From NCBI RefSeq assembly GCF_001467525.1, contig NZ_LNXS01000043.1, positions 1-64,000 on the forward strand: 64,000 nt of DNA, written 5' to 3'. Position numbers and translations under genes: made by a program. The notes beneath the pieces were generated by a model. It had not been told where the DNA came from and did no database searches. It saw only the letters and a list, made by a program, of their open reading frames with translations. The DNA comes from Legionella anisa (GTDB lineage Bacteria; Pseudomonadota; Gammaproteobacteria; Legionellales; Legionellaceae). Below, one piece after another: positions 56,479 to 64,000 of the stretch; the first letter of the stretch is position 1, and each line of letters begins with the position of its first letter.

Positions 56479-58422
56479 ATGGCTAAAATTATAGGAATCG
56501 ACTTAGGTACTACCAACTCATGCGTTGCTGTAATGGAGGGTGATAAACCTAAGGTTATTGAAAACAGTGAAGGTCACCGCACTACACCTTCCATCGTCGC
56601 TTTTACAGATGACGGTGAAGTATTGGTTGGACAATCTGCAAAACGTCAAGCAGTAACTAACCCGGATAATACTTTATTTGCAATTAAGCGATTGATTGGT
56701 CGTCGTTTTGATGATGCGATTGTGCAAAAAGATATCAAGATGGTACCTTACAAGATTGTTAAAGCAGACAATGGAGATGCTTGGGTTCGTGTGAAAAATC
56801 AAGACAAAGCACCACCACAGATTTCTGCTGAAGTACTACGTAAAATGAAAAAAACCGCAGAAGATTATCTCGGTGAAGAAGTGAAAGAAGCGGTGATTAC
56901 CGTACCTGCTTATTTCAACGATTCTCAACGTCAGGCAACCAAAGATGCTGGCCGTATTGCAGGTCTTGAAGTAAAACGTATCATCAACGAGCCTACCGCT
57001 GCAGCTCTTGCCTACGGTATGGACAAAAAACGCGGTGATTCAATCATTGCCGTGTATGACCTTGGTGGCGGTACTTTTGATATCTCAATTATTGAAATTG
57101 CAGAAGTTGATGGAGAGCATCAATTCGAAGTACTCGCAACAAATGGTGATACCTTCCTGGGTGGTGAAGATTTTGACTTGGCTTTGATTGAATATCTGGC
57201 TTCTGAATTCAAAAAAGATGCAGGTATCGATTTACACAATGATCCATTGGCGTTACAACGACTGAAAGATGCTGCTGAAAAAGCAAAAATTGAACTTTCT
57301 TCAGCACAACAAACAGATGTTAATTTACCTTACATTACAGCGGATGCTTCTGGGCCAAAACACTTAAATATCAAATTGACTCGCGCCAAACTTGAGTCTT
57401 TGGTTGAGAAGCTGGTTGAGCGTACAGTAGAGCCTTGCAAAATCGCATTGAAAGATGCTGGCCTGACTGTATCACAAATTAATGAAGTCATTTTGGTGGG
57501 CGGTCAAACCCGTATGCCTTTAGTCCAAAAAACAGTAGAAGAATTTTTTGGTAAAGAACCACGTAAAGACGTTAACCCTGATGAAGCAGTTGCTGTAGGT
57601 GCTGCCATTCAAGCTGCAGTTTTATCTGGTGAAGTGAAAGATATTTTGTTACTGGACGTAACTCCTTTATCTTTAGGTATCGAAACCATGGGTGGTGTGA
57701 TGACCAAACTCATTGAGAAAAATACCACAATCCCCACTAAAGCCAATCAAGTGTTCTCTACCGCAGATGATAATCAAACAGCGGTTACTGTGCATGTATT
57801 GCAAGGTGAGCGAGATCAAGCGTCAGCGAATAAATCTTTGGGTCGATTCGATTTAGGTGATATTCCTCCTGCACCACGTGGCGTACCACAAATTGAGGTA
57901 ACTTTTGATATCGATGCAAACGGTATCTTAAATGTTTCTGCTAAAGATAAAGCGACAGGTAAGGCTCAATCAATTGTCATTAAAGCATCCAGTGGTTTGA
58001 GTGATGAAGAAGTGGAAGCAATGGTCAAAGATGCTAAATCTCATGCTGATGAAGATAAGAAATTTAAGGAAATGGCAGAGCTGCGCAATCAGGCAGACAG
58101 TTTGATTCATAGCTGTGAAAAATCGATGAAAGATCTGGCAACTGAACTCAATGAAGATGAGAAAAAAGGAATTGAAACTGCTATTGCCGAATTAAAAGAA
58201 GCAGTTCAAGGTAGTGATAAAGCACAAATCGAAGACAAATTAAAAGTGCTAAGCGATGCTTCTGCAAAAATGGCTGAGCGAGTTTATGCTAAAAAAGCAT
58301 CAGAAGGACAAGCAGGACAAGAGCAGGCACACCAAGAACAAGCGCAATCCCAAGAATCACCTAAAGCGGATGAAGGTGTTGTGGATGCTGAGTTTGAGGA
58401 AGTTAAAGACGATAAGAAATAA
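56479..58422 (+). CDS. dnaK: Hsp70 chaperone DnaK
   Basis: DnaK is an ATP-driven folding chaperone. The nucleotide-binding domain has [45 protein letters not shown] and [14 protein letters not shown]. The interdomain linker is [13 protein letters not shown]. The peptide-binding domain and helical lid follow, ending in a Gln/Glu-rich tail and the EEVKDDKK motif (the acidic EEV tail typical of bacterial DnaK). Length of 647 residues is normal. It has its own heat-shock promoter and is separated from dnaJ by a large R1 palindrome. Confidence 0.98.
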   Translation: MAKIIGIDLGTTNSCVAVMEGDKPKVIENSEGHRTTPSIVAFTDDGEVLVGQSAKRQAVTNPDNTLFAIKRLIGRRFDDAIVQKDIKMVPYKIVKADNGDAWVRVKNQDKAPPQISAEVLRKMKKTAEDYLGEEVKEAVITVPAYFNDSQRQATKDAGRIAGLEVKRIINEPTAAALAYGMDKKRGDSIIAVYDLGGGTFDISIIEIAEVDGEHQFEVLATNGDTFLGGEDFDLALIEYLASEFKKDAGIDLHNDPLALQRLKDAAEKAKIELSSAQQTDVNLPYITADASGPKHLNIKLTRAKLESLVEKLVERTVEPCKIALKDAGLTVSQINEVILVGGQTRMPLVQKTVEEFFGKEPRKDVNPDEAVAVGAAIQAAVLSGEVKDILLLDVTPLSLGIETMGGVMTKLIEKNTTIPTKANQVFSTADDNQTAVTVHVLQGERDQASANKSLGRFDLGDIPPAPRGVPQIEVTFDIDANGILNVSAKDKATGKAQSIVIKASSGLSDEEVEAMVKDAKSHADEDKKFKEMAELRNQADSLIHSCEKSMKDLATELNEDEKKGIETAIAELKEAVQGSDKAQIEDKLKVLSDASAKMAERVYAKKASEGQAGQEQAHQEQAQSQESPKADEGVVDAEFEEVKDDKK

Positions 58423-58456
58423 TTGGTTACATGGTGATTTAGTAGCCTAGGTTAAT

Positions 58457-58546
58457 GTAGCCTGGGTGCAGCAAAGCGGAACCCGGGTTTAAGAAGTTCA
58501 TTTCATATCTAGAAACCCGGGTTCCGCTTTGCTGCACCCAGGCTAC
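58457..58546. repeat. Palindromic repeat R1, 34-bp perfect arms, in dnaK-dnaJ gap
   Basis: The arms run from GTAGCCTGGGTGCAGCAAAG to CCCGGGTTT and the exact reverse complement, with a 22-base loop. It is the longest copy here and lies inside an operon, so it may shape transcript processing between dnaK and dnaJ. Confidence 0.9.
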
Positions 58547-58585
58547 ATTACATGGTCATTTTAATTTTTAATATTGTGAGTAGTT

Positions 58586-59725
58586 ATGGAACAGCGGGAT
58601 TATTATGAACTTTTAGAAGTAAGTCGAACTGCAAGTGATGCTGAAATTAAAAAAGCATATCGCAGATTGGCAATGAAATATCACCCTGATCGTAATCCTG
58701 GTGATTCTGCTGCAGAAGAAAAATTTAAAGAAATTCAATACGCTTATAGTATTCTTTCCGATCCACAAAAACGTTCCGCTTACGATCAATTTGGTCATGC
58801 AGGTGTTGATCCTTCCATGCGCGGCGGCCCCGGAGGTTTTGGTGGCTTCGGCGGTTTTGGTGACGTCTTTGAGGATATTTTTGAAAATATCTTTTCGGGT
58901 GGACGAGGGGCAGGACGACAATCTCGTGGTCAACGTGGTGCTGACTTACAGTTTAATGTGCAATTAACACTTGAAGAGGCGGCGCAGGGTAAAGAAGTAC
59001 AAATTACAGTTCCTAGACATGGTGCGTGTTCTACCTGTAGTGGTAGTGGTGCCAAAAAAGGAACCCAGCCAAAAACGTGTGAAACTTGTAGTGGTATGGG
59101 ACAAGTTAGAATTCAGCAAGGTTTTTTCTCTATTCAGCAAACCTGCCCTAGTTGTCATGGTGAAGGAAAAATTATTTCTGATCCTTGCCCAGACTGCCAT
59201 GGTCAAGGCCGGGTACGTGAAAGTAAAAAACTTACAGTTAAAATTCCTGCGGGTGTTGATAATGGCGATCGAGTTCGTTTAAGCGGTGAAGGAGAAGCGG
59301 GGACACATGGTGGGGGTCCTGGTGATCTTTATGTGCAAATCAACATAAAAAAACATGCTATATTTGAGCGTCATGAAAATGACTTACATTGTGAAGTGCC
59401 AATAAGTTTCATCATTGCGACTATGGGGGGGGCTATCGAAGTGCCAACCCTTGAAGGACGCGTCACTTTAAAGATCCCTGAAGAAACGCAAACCGGTAAA
59501 GTGTTTCGTTTAAGAGGTAAGGGGATGAAGTCTGTACGTGGGCATGGCCAAGGGGATTTATTATGTAAAGTGGTAATAGAAACTCCTGTGAATTTATCGC
59601 GAGAGCAAAAAGAATTATTAACTAAATTTCAAGAATCACTGGAACATTCTAAAGGAAAACACTCTCCACGCTCCAATTCTTGGTTTGCAGGTGTGAAAAA
59701 ATTCTTCGAAGACATGAAATTTTGA
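58586..59725 (+). CDS. dnaJ: Hsp40 co-chaperone DnaJ
   Basis: DnaJ stimulates DnaK ATPase and delivers substrates. The 379-residue protein shows the J domain ([36 protein letters not shown], with HPD), a Gly/Phe-rich stretch ([13 protein letters not shown]), and four CxxCxGxG zinc repeats ([47 protein letters not shown]). The C-terminal substrate and dimerisation domains complete it. It is a full type I DnaJ. It follows dnaK at 163 bp and is ended by a strong terminator. Confidence 0.98.
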   Translation: MEQRDYYELLEVSRTASDAEIKKAYRRLAMKYHPDRNPGDSAAEEKFKEIQYAYSILSDPQKRSAYDQFGHAGVDPSMRGGPGGFGGFGGFGDVFEDIFENIFSGGRGAGRQSRGQRGADLQFNVQLTLEEAAQGKEVQITVPRHGACSTCSGSGAKKGTQPKTCETCSGMGQVRIQQGFFSIQQTCPSCHGEGKIISDPCPDCHGQGRVRESKKLTVKIPAGVDNGDRVRLSGEGEAGTHGGGPGDLYVQINIKKHAIFERHENDLHCEVPISFIIATMGGAIEVPTLEGRVTLKIPEETQTGKVFRLRGKGMKSVRGHGQGDLLCKVVIETPVNLSREQKELLTKFQESLEHSKGKHSPRSNSWFAGVKKFFEDMKF

Positions 59726-59742
59726 AATAAGTAAGTTACAAT

Positions 59743-59770
59743 TGCACATTTATCTAAATGTGCACTTTTT
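59743..59770 (+). terminator. Intrinsic terminator after dnaJ
   Basis: TGCACATTT (59743-59751) pairs with AAATGTGCA (59756-59764) over four bases, followed directly by CTTTTT. It is a textbook rho-independent terminator. Confidence 0.82.
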
Positions 59771-59807
59771 GAACTTGATGGCCAAGGGATTTGTAATCAT
59801 CATCATT

Positions 59808-59889
59808 GTAGCCTGGGTGAGGCGAAGCGTAACCGGTTTGAGTGTATCAGAACATTTCCCCGGGTTACGCTTCGCCTCACCCAGGCTAC
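59808..59889. repeat. Palindromic repeat R1, variant core, 27-bp perfect arms
   Basis: GTAGCCTGGGTGAGGCGAAG continuing with CGTAACC is matched by GGTTACG and CTTCGCCTCACCCAGGCTAC. The inner arm differs from other copies at several positions, and every change is compensated on the other side. Confidence 0.9.
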
Positions 59890-59933
59890 AAGTTCGTAGA
59901 AAAGACACATTGAATAACTAACAGAGTAGATCC

Positions 59934-61046
59934 ATGATGAACCAACCAGCAATTTTAGTATTAGCCGATGGTACCGTTTATGAGGGTATTTCGGTCGGAG
60001 CAACAGGCGATTGTGTCGGAGAGTTGGTTTTTAATACTTCTTTAACCGGTTATCAGGAAATGCTCACCGATCCTTCCTATGCACGACAAATCATTACCTT
60101 GACTACAGCACATGTGGGAAATACTGGATGTACGCATGAAGATATGGAGTCAAATAAAGTTTGGGCTGCGGGTTTGGTGCTTCGTAACTCTTCAATAATC
60201 CATAGTAATTATCGTGCGGAACACTCTCTTCCTGATTGGCTCAAAAAAAATGGGGTAGTTGCTATTGCTGGAGTTGATACTCGAGATTTGACCTTACGTT
60301 TACGAGAGCAGGGTGCTTTGGGTGCTTGCATTAGTACTGATGTAGAGAATCCTGAGCGGGTTTTGGCAAAAGCGCGATCGTTTTCTGGTTTGCAGGGTGT
60401 TGATTTGGCTCTGGAAGTTTCTAGAAAAACCATAGAGCGTTGGCATGATGGTCAAGGCGAATGGGGGAGTGCTTCTCAACCGCAACAATTTCATGTCGTT
60501 GCTTATGATTTTGGAGTAAAGCACAATATTCTGCGTATTTTGCATGATAAAGGGTGTCATTTAACTTTAGTTCCGGCAAAAACTTCTGCTGCGGAAGTTT
60601 TAGCGATGAATCCCAATGGGGTATTTTTATCAAATGGCCCAGGAGATCCACAGGCTTGCGATTATGCTATTCGTGCAACGCAAGAATTTTTAGCCCATGG
60701 TATTCCTCTATTAGGTATTTGTCTCGGTTTTCAGATTTTAGCTTTAGCTTGCGGTGGAATGACCAAAAAAATGAAATTCGGTCACCACGGCGCGAATCAT
60801 CCGGTGATTGAAACTGAAGGGAAAAAACGCGTTTTTATAACCAGTCAAAATCATGGGTTTGCGGTTGATGAAGAGAGCTTGCCTGAGTGTCTTTCGGTTA
60901 CCCACCGTTCTTTATTTGATAATACCCTACAGGGTATCAGACATAAGGAAAAACCAGCATTGGGTTTTCAAGGGCATCCGGAAGCCAGTCCCGGACCCCA
61001 TGATATAGAAATAATATTTAATGAATTTATACAATTGATGAAATAG
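59934..61046 (+). CDS. carA: Carbamoyl-phosphate synthase small subunit
   Basis: CarA supplies ammonia from glutamine to CarB for carbamoyl phosphate, feeding arginine and pyrimidine synthesis. The N-terminal domain has ILVLADGTVYEGISVG and ELVFNTSLTGYQEMLTDPSY. The glutamine amidotransferase half has LSNGPGDPQACD, GIPLLGICLGFQILAL with the nucleophile Cys, and GFQGHPEASPGPHD with the His-Glu pair. The length is 370 residues. carB is not downstream, as would be usual in enterics; metK and ahcY follow. Arginine from this pathway would feed cyanophycin, though the loci are 50 kb apart. Confidence 0.97.
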   Translation: MMNQPAILVLADGTVYEGISVGATGDCVGELVFNTSLTGYQEMLTDPSYARQIITLTTAHVGNTGCTHEDMESNKVWAAGLVLRNSSIIHSNYRAEHSLPDWLKKNGVVAIAGVDTRDLTLRLREQGALGACISTDVENPERVLAKARSFSGLQGVDLALEVSRKTIERWHDGQGEWGSASQPQQFHVVAYDFGVKHNILRILHDKGCHLTLVPAKTSAAEVLAMNPNGVFLSNGPGDPQACDYAIRATQEFLAHGIPLLGICLGFQILALACGGMTKKMKFGHHGANHPVIETEGKKRVFITSQNHGFAVDEESLPECLSVTHRSLFDNTLQGIRHKEKPALGFQGHPEASPGPHDIEIIFNEFIQLMK

Positions 61047-61051
61047 GAAAT

Positions 61052-61213
61052 ATACCCAAGTACTTCAAAATACTAGGTTTTGCGCGTTATGATTTTTTTG
61101 ACCAAGCAAAGCCAAAAGATGAGTAATAGCAAGCTCTATTGCGAATTTTTTGGCTTTGCTTGGTCGGGAAAAGCATCAGTGCAAAAATAGTATTTTTGAA
61201 GTATCTTGGGTAT
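61052..61213. repeat. 162-bp imperfect palindrome upstream of metK
   Basis: The ends are ATACCCAAGTACTTCAAAAT and ATTTTTGAAGTATCTTGGGT (AT), and inner arms GACCAAGCAAAGCCAAAA and TTTTGGCTTTGCTTGGTC pair. About 70 of the 80 bases in each half are complementary. It resembles a non-autonomous MITE-like element; it fills nearly the whole carA-metK gap. Confidence 0.85.
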
Positions 61214-61236
61214 CTAATATTTAAGAGGATTAATTA

Positions 61237-62385
61237 ATGAATGAAAGTCACGTTTTTACGTCTGAGTCGGTTTCTGAAGGACATCCTGACAAAATAGCAG
61301 ATCAAATTTCTGATGCAATTCTAGATGCTATTTTAATGCAGGATCCTGCTGCTCGTGTTGCTTGTGAGGTATTTGTTAAAACAGGTATGGTATTAGTCGG
61401 TGGGGAAATTACCACTAAAGCTTGGGTAGACGTGGAAGCAGTAACGCGACAAGTAGTTAAAGAAATAGGTTACAATAGTTCGCAGATGGGTTTTGATTGG
61501 GAGTCTTGTGCAGTACTTTCTGCTATAGGCAAGCAATCTCCTGATATTGCTCAAGGTGTAGATAATAAAGAAACGAGAATTCTTGGTGCTGGAGATCAAG
61601 GTTTAATGTTCGGTTATGCCAGCCGTGAGACAGATGTTTACATGCCAGCTCCTATTGCCTATGCACATCGTTTGATGGAAAAACAAGCTCATTTACGTAA
61701 ATCAGGAGCATTGCCCTGGTTGCGGCCTGATGCCAAATGTCAAATAACCTTAAAGTATGAAAAGGGTATCCCTGTTGAAGTAGATACAGTTGTTTTCTCA
61801 ACGCAACATGCAGCTGAAATCGGACACAATGATTTAGTCGAGGCGGTGCGCGAAGAAATCATTAAAACAACATTACCAGGCGAATGGTTAACTCATAAAA
61901 CACGTTACTATATCAACCCAACAGGTCGGTTTGTTATTGGTGGTCCTTTAGGCGATTGCGGGCTAACGGGTCGTAAAATTATCGTAGATACTTATGGTGG
62001 TATGGCGCGGCATGGAGGAGGATGTTTCTCAGGTAAGGATCCTTCCAAAGTAGATCGTTCAGCAGCATATGCAGCGCGACATGTTGCAAAAAATATAGTT
62101 GCTGCAGGACTCGCTGATAAGTGTGAGCTACAAATTTCTTACGCAATTGGTGTTGCTGAACCCACTTCAATTTTTGTTGAAACTTTTGGTACAGGTCGTT
62201 TGCAGAATAGCGAAATTATTGAATTAATTAATGCTCACTTTGACTTAACACCTCAAGGTATTATTGAATATCATGATTTGCTTCGCCCAATTTACAGACC
62301 AACAGCTACTTATGGCCATTATGGACGCGAGAATTTCCCATGGGAACGGTTGGATAAAGTAACGGAGTTACGTAAAGCTTTATAA
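61237..62385 (+). CDS. metK: S-adenosylmethionine synthase
   Basis: MetK makes S-adenosylmethionine from methionine and ATP. The signatures are [26 protein letters not shown] at the start, [58 protein letters not shown]. The length is 382 residues, the usual size. A RBS-like GAGGAT precedes the ATG. With ahcY only 35 bp downstream it forms the core of the activated-methyl cycle. Confidence 0.98.
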   Translation: MNESHVFTSESVSEGHPDKIADQISDAILDAILMQDPAARVACEVFVKTGMVLVGGEITTKAWVDVEAVTRQVVKEIGYNSSQMGFDWESCAVLSAIGKQSPDIAQGVDNKETRILGAGDQGLMFGYASRETDVYMPAPIAYAHRLMEKQAHLRKSGALPWLRPDAKCQITLKYEKGIPVEVDTVVFSTQHAAEIGHNDLVEAVREEIIKTTLPGEWLTHKTRYYINPTGRFVIGGPLGDCGLTGRKIIVDTYGGMARHGGGCFSGKDPSKVDRSAAYAARHVAKNIVAAGLADKCELQISYAIGVAEPTSIFVETFGTGRLQNSEIIELINAHFDLTPQGIIEYHDLLRPIYRPTATYGHYGRENFPWERLDKVTELRKAL

Positions 62386-62420
62386 GGAGCTATGATCAAC
62401 AGTTTCTAAAGGAAACTCTA

Positions 62421-63746
62421 ATGGAATTGGCCAATAAAGTAGGAAGAGGGAACAAAATGACGGAAGATTATAAAGTAGCTGACATGTCGCTGGCTTCTTG
62501 GGGACGCAAGGAAATTGCAATTGCCGAAACTGAAATGCCAGGTTTAATGGCTTTGCGTGAAGAACTTGCTGCAACAAAGCCGTTAAAAGGCGCTCGAATT
62601 GCAGGTTGCTTGCACATGACAATCCAAACTGCAGTGCTGATTGAAACATTGATTGCTTTGGGTGCTGAAGTTCGCTGGTCTTCTTGTAACATATTTTCCA
62701 CTCAGGATCATGCCGCTGCTGCTATAGCTGCTAAGGGCATTCCTGTCTTTGCCTGGAAAGGTGAAACTGAAGAAGAGTACTGGTGGTGTGTTGAGCAAAC
62801 CCTTACTGGACCGAATCATTGGACTCCTAATTTATTGCTGGATGATGGTGGCGATTTGACACAAATCATTCATCAAAAGTTCCCAGAATTACTAGCTGGA
62901 ATCAAAGGAGTTTCTGAGGAAACAACAACAGGTGTTGCTCGCTTGTATGAAATGGCCAAAAAAGGTGATTTAAAAATCCCTGCGATTAACGTGAATGACT
63001 CAGTAACTAAATCCAAGTTTGATAACATGTATGGTTGTCGTGAGTCTTTATTGGATGGAATAAAACGAGCTACAGATGTGATGATTGCAGGAAAGGTCGC
63101 ACTTATTTTAGGCTATGGTGATGTAGGTAAGGGTTGTGCACAGGCATTGCGTGGTCAAGGTGCTGTTGTTCTTATTGCAGAAATTGATCCTATTTGTGCA
63201 CTTCAGGCTGCAATGGAAGGGTATCGTGTAGTGACTTTAGATGATGTTGCCGAGCAGGTAGATATTGTTGTTACTGCTACGGGCAACTACCATGTAGTAA
63301 CTCATGATCATATGAAGCGTATGCGTAATCAGGCTATTTTATGCAACATTGGCCATTTTGATTCTGAAATCGATGTACAGAGTTTAAAGAAATACCAATG
63401 GGAGAATATTAAGCCACAAGTCGATCATGTAATTTTTCCTGATGGGAAGCGCTTAATTCTTTTAGCTGAAGGGCGGTTGGTTAATTTAGGTTGCGCTACT
63501 GGCCATCCAAGCTTTGTCATGTCAGCATCTTTTTCCAATCAAATTCTTGCGCAAATCGAATTATTTAAAAATGCGACTCAGTATGAGAGACAAGTGTATG
63601 TTCTTCCCAAATTATTGGATGAAAAAGTAGCACGGTTGCATTTGGGGCGCATCGGAGCGAAATTGACGCAACTCACTAAAGAACAAGCGGACTATTTAGG
63701 TGTAGCGATCAGTGGTCCTTATAAATCGGATCAGTATCGTTATTAA
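62421..63746 (+). CDS. ahcY: S-adenosylhomocysteine hydrolase
   Basis: AhcY splits S-adenosylhomocysteine, the by-product of methylation, into adenosine and homocysteine using bound NAD. The signatures are [56 protein letters not shown] (substrate and NAD contacts) and the Rossmann motif [13 protein letters not shown]. The protein ends in PYKSDQYRY. Two ATGs both have good ribosome sites: 62421 (AAAGGA) gives 441 residues, and 62457 (AGGAAGAGGG) gives 429. I keep the longer. The pairing with metK ensures removal of the inhibitor that SAM-dependent methylation produces. Confidence 0.97.
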   Translation: MELANKVGRGNKMTEDYKVADMSLASWGRKEIAIAETEMPGLMALREELAATKPLKGARIAGCLHMTIQTAVLIETLIALGAEVRWSSCNIFSTQDHAAAAIAAKGIPVFAWKGETEEEYWWCVEQTLTGPNHWTPNLLLDDGGDLTQIIHQKFPELLAGIKGVSEETTTGVARLYEMAKKGDLKIPAINVNDSVTKSKFDNMYGCRESLLDGIKRATDVMIAGKVALILGYGDVGKGCAQALRGQGAVVLIAEIDPICALQAAMEGYRVVTLDDVAEQVDIVVTATGNYHVVTHDHMKRMRNQAILCNIGHFDSEIDVQSLKKYQWENIKPQVDHVIFPDGKRLILLAEGRLVNLGCATGHPSFVMSASFSNQILAQIELFKNATQYERQVYVLPKLLDEKVARLHLGRIGAKLTQLTKEQADYLGVAISGPYKSDQYRY

Positions 63747-63784
63747 TTCTAAGGGACATAACTCGCGTATTTACAAATAAACGC

Positions 63785-63859
63785 GTAGGTTGGGTCATTT
63801 GACCCAACAAACAATCTCTCAATTCTCTAATGATGTTGGGTCAAAATGCCCCAACCTAC
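63785..63859. terminator. Nested inverted repeat after ahcY
   Basis: GTTGGGTC (63789-63796) pairs with GACCCAAC (63801-63808), and the outer GTAGGTTGGG pairs with CCCAACCTAC near 63850-63859. It lies between convergent genes and may terminate both. Confidence 0.6.
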
Positions 63860-63893
63860 TGTTCACCCAGGTGATACGCTACGGGCTTTTATT

Positions 63894-64000
63894 TTACCAT
63901 CTATCTGATTTTGTATTTTGAGCAAAATACTCATCAAGCCTGCGTTTTGTTCCTGGGCTCACCATATCCGGTAATTTGTGGTAATCATACCAAGCCATTT
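63894..64000 (-). CDS. Partial CDS running off the right edge (C-terminus)
   Basis: On the reverse strand an open frame enters from the right edge and stops at 63894. The visible product includes WYDYHKLPDMVSPGTKRRLD and EYFAQNTKSDRW, which has coding character. An ATG at 63998 exists, but 34 residues is probably only the tail of a longer gene. I do not recognise it. Confidence 0.5.
   Translation of the reverse strand, partial: MAWYDYHKLPDMVSPGTKRRLDEYFAQNTKSDRW

Noticed and set aside
58613..59282. Several frames of 80-106 codons inside dnaJ
   Set aside because: They arise from the Gly/Phe-rich and Cys-repeat regions read out of frame.
61047..61236. SAM riboswitch upstream of metK
   Set aside because: The leader is a single long palindrome with MITE-like ends and shows no SAM-I, SAM-II or SAM-IV core that I can recognise.

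Overview
The window is about 64 kb of AT-rich gammaproteobacterial chromosome and looks like Legionella or a close relative. The grounds are the grpE-dnaK-dnaJ-carA-metK-ahcY neighbourhood, a PatD-type patatin next to a GntP-type permease, lineage-type coiled-coil and glutamate-tailed proteins of the sort that include Dot/Icm effectors, and the general codon and base style. This assignment is by recognition only; no database was searched. There is no rRNA, no recognisable tRNA, no CRISPR array, no transposase and no phage module.

Layout. 0.4-5.5 kb: a serine-beta-lactamase-fold protein that has lost its catalytic residues, a YbaL/Kef-type antiporter, a GNAT acetyltransferase, a CsbD-like and a PRC-barrel stress-type protein, and a tiny Cys-rich ORF. 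5.7-10.1 kb: a three-gene cyanophycin operon (CphA synthetase, cyanophycinase, isoaspartyl dipeptidase) that should make, store and fully recycle an Asp-Arg nitrogen polymer. 10.2-27 kb: mostly leftward genes, comprising a DUF1328 membrane peptide, two tandem aromatic amino-acid permeases behind an OmpA-like lipoprotein, an AddB-like Fe-S nuclease, acyltransferases, an Lrp/AsnC regulator, enolase, Maf, ZIP and CDF metal transporters, and three lineage-type proteins of unknown function.

27.1-28.35 kb is a gene-poor stretch holding three direct repeats spaced about 410 bp apart. Each repeat carries three perfect DnaA boxes (nine in all) in the same geometry: an inverted pair with a 5-bp gap, then a third box about 130 bp on. 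28.35-35 kb: recG, argS, a SPOR protein, folB, hemE. 35.4-40.5 kb: patatin, a frameshifted GntP-family permease, then a low-GC glycosyltransferase/flippase pair.

40.8-55.6 kb: a class II DAHP synthase, then the main accessory locus. A 2538-residue NRPS ending in a ketosynthase is followed by a 1334-residue PKS protein starting with the acyltransferase, then an MFS exporter. The combined order is C-A(Ser)-T-C-A-T-KS | AT-KR-ACP-TE. I predict a small Ser-X dipeptide extended by one malonate, reduced to a beta-hydroxy acid, released by the thioesterase and exported. 55.7-63.7 kb: heat-shock genes with two sigma-32-type promoters, then carA, metK and ahcY. A CDS runs off the right edge.

Several families of dispersed palindromes sit between genes. 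In the commonest family both arms change together from copy to copy, so the hairpin is conserved rather than its sequence. Coordinates of starts were chosen from Shine-Dalgarno spacing and homology and may differ by a few codons from other annotations.
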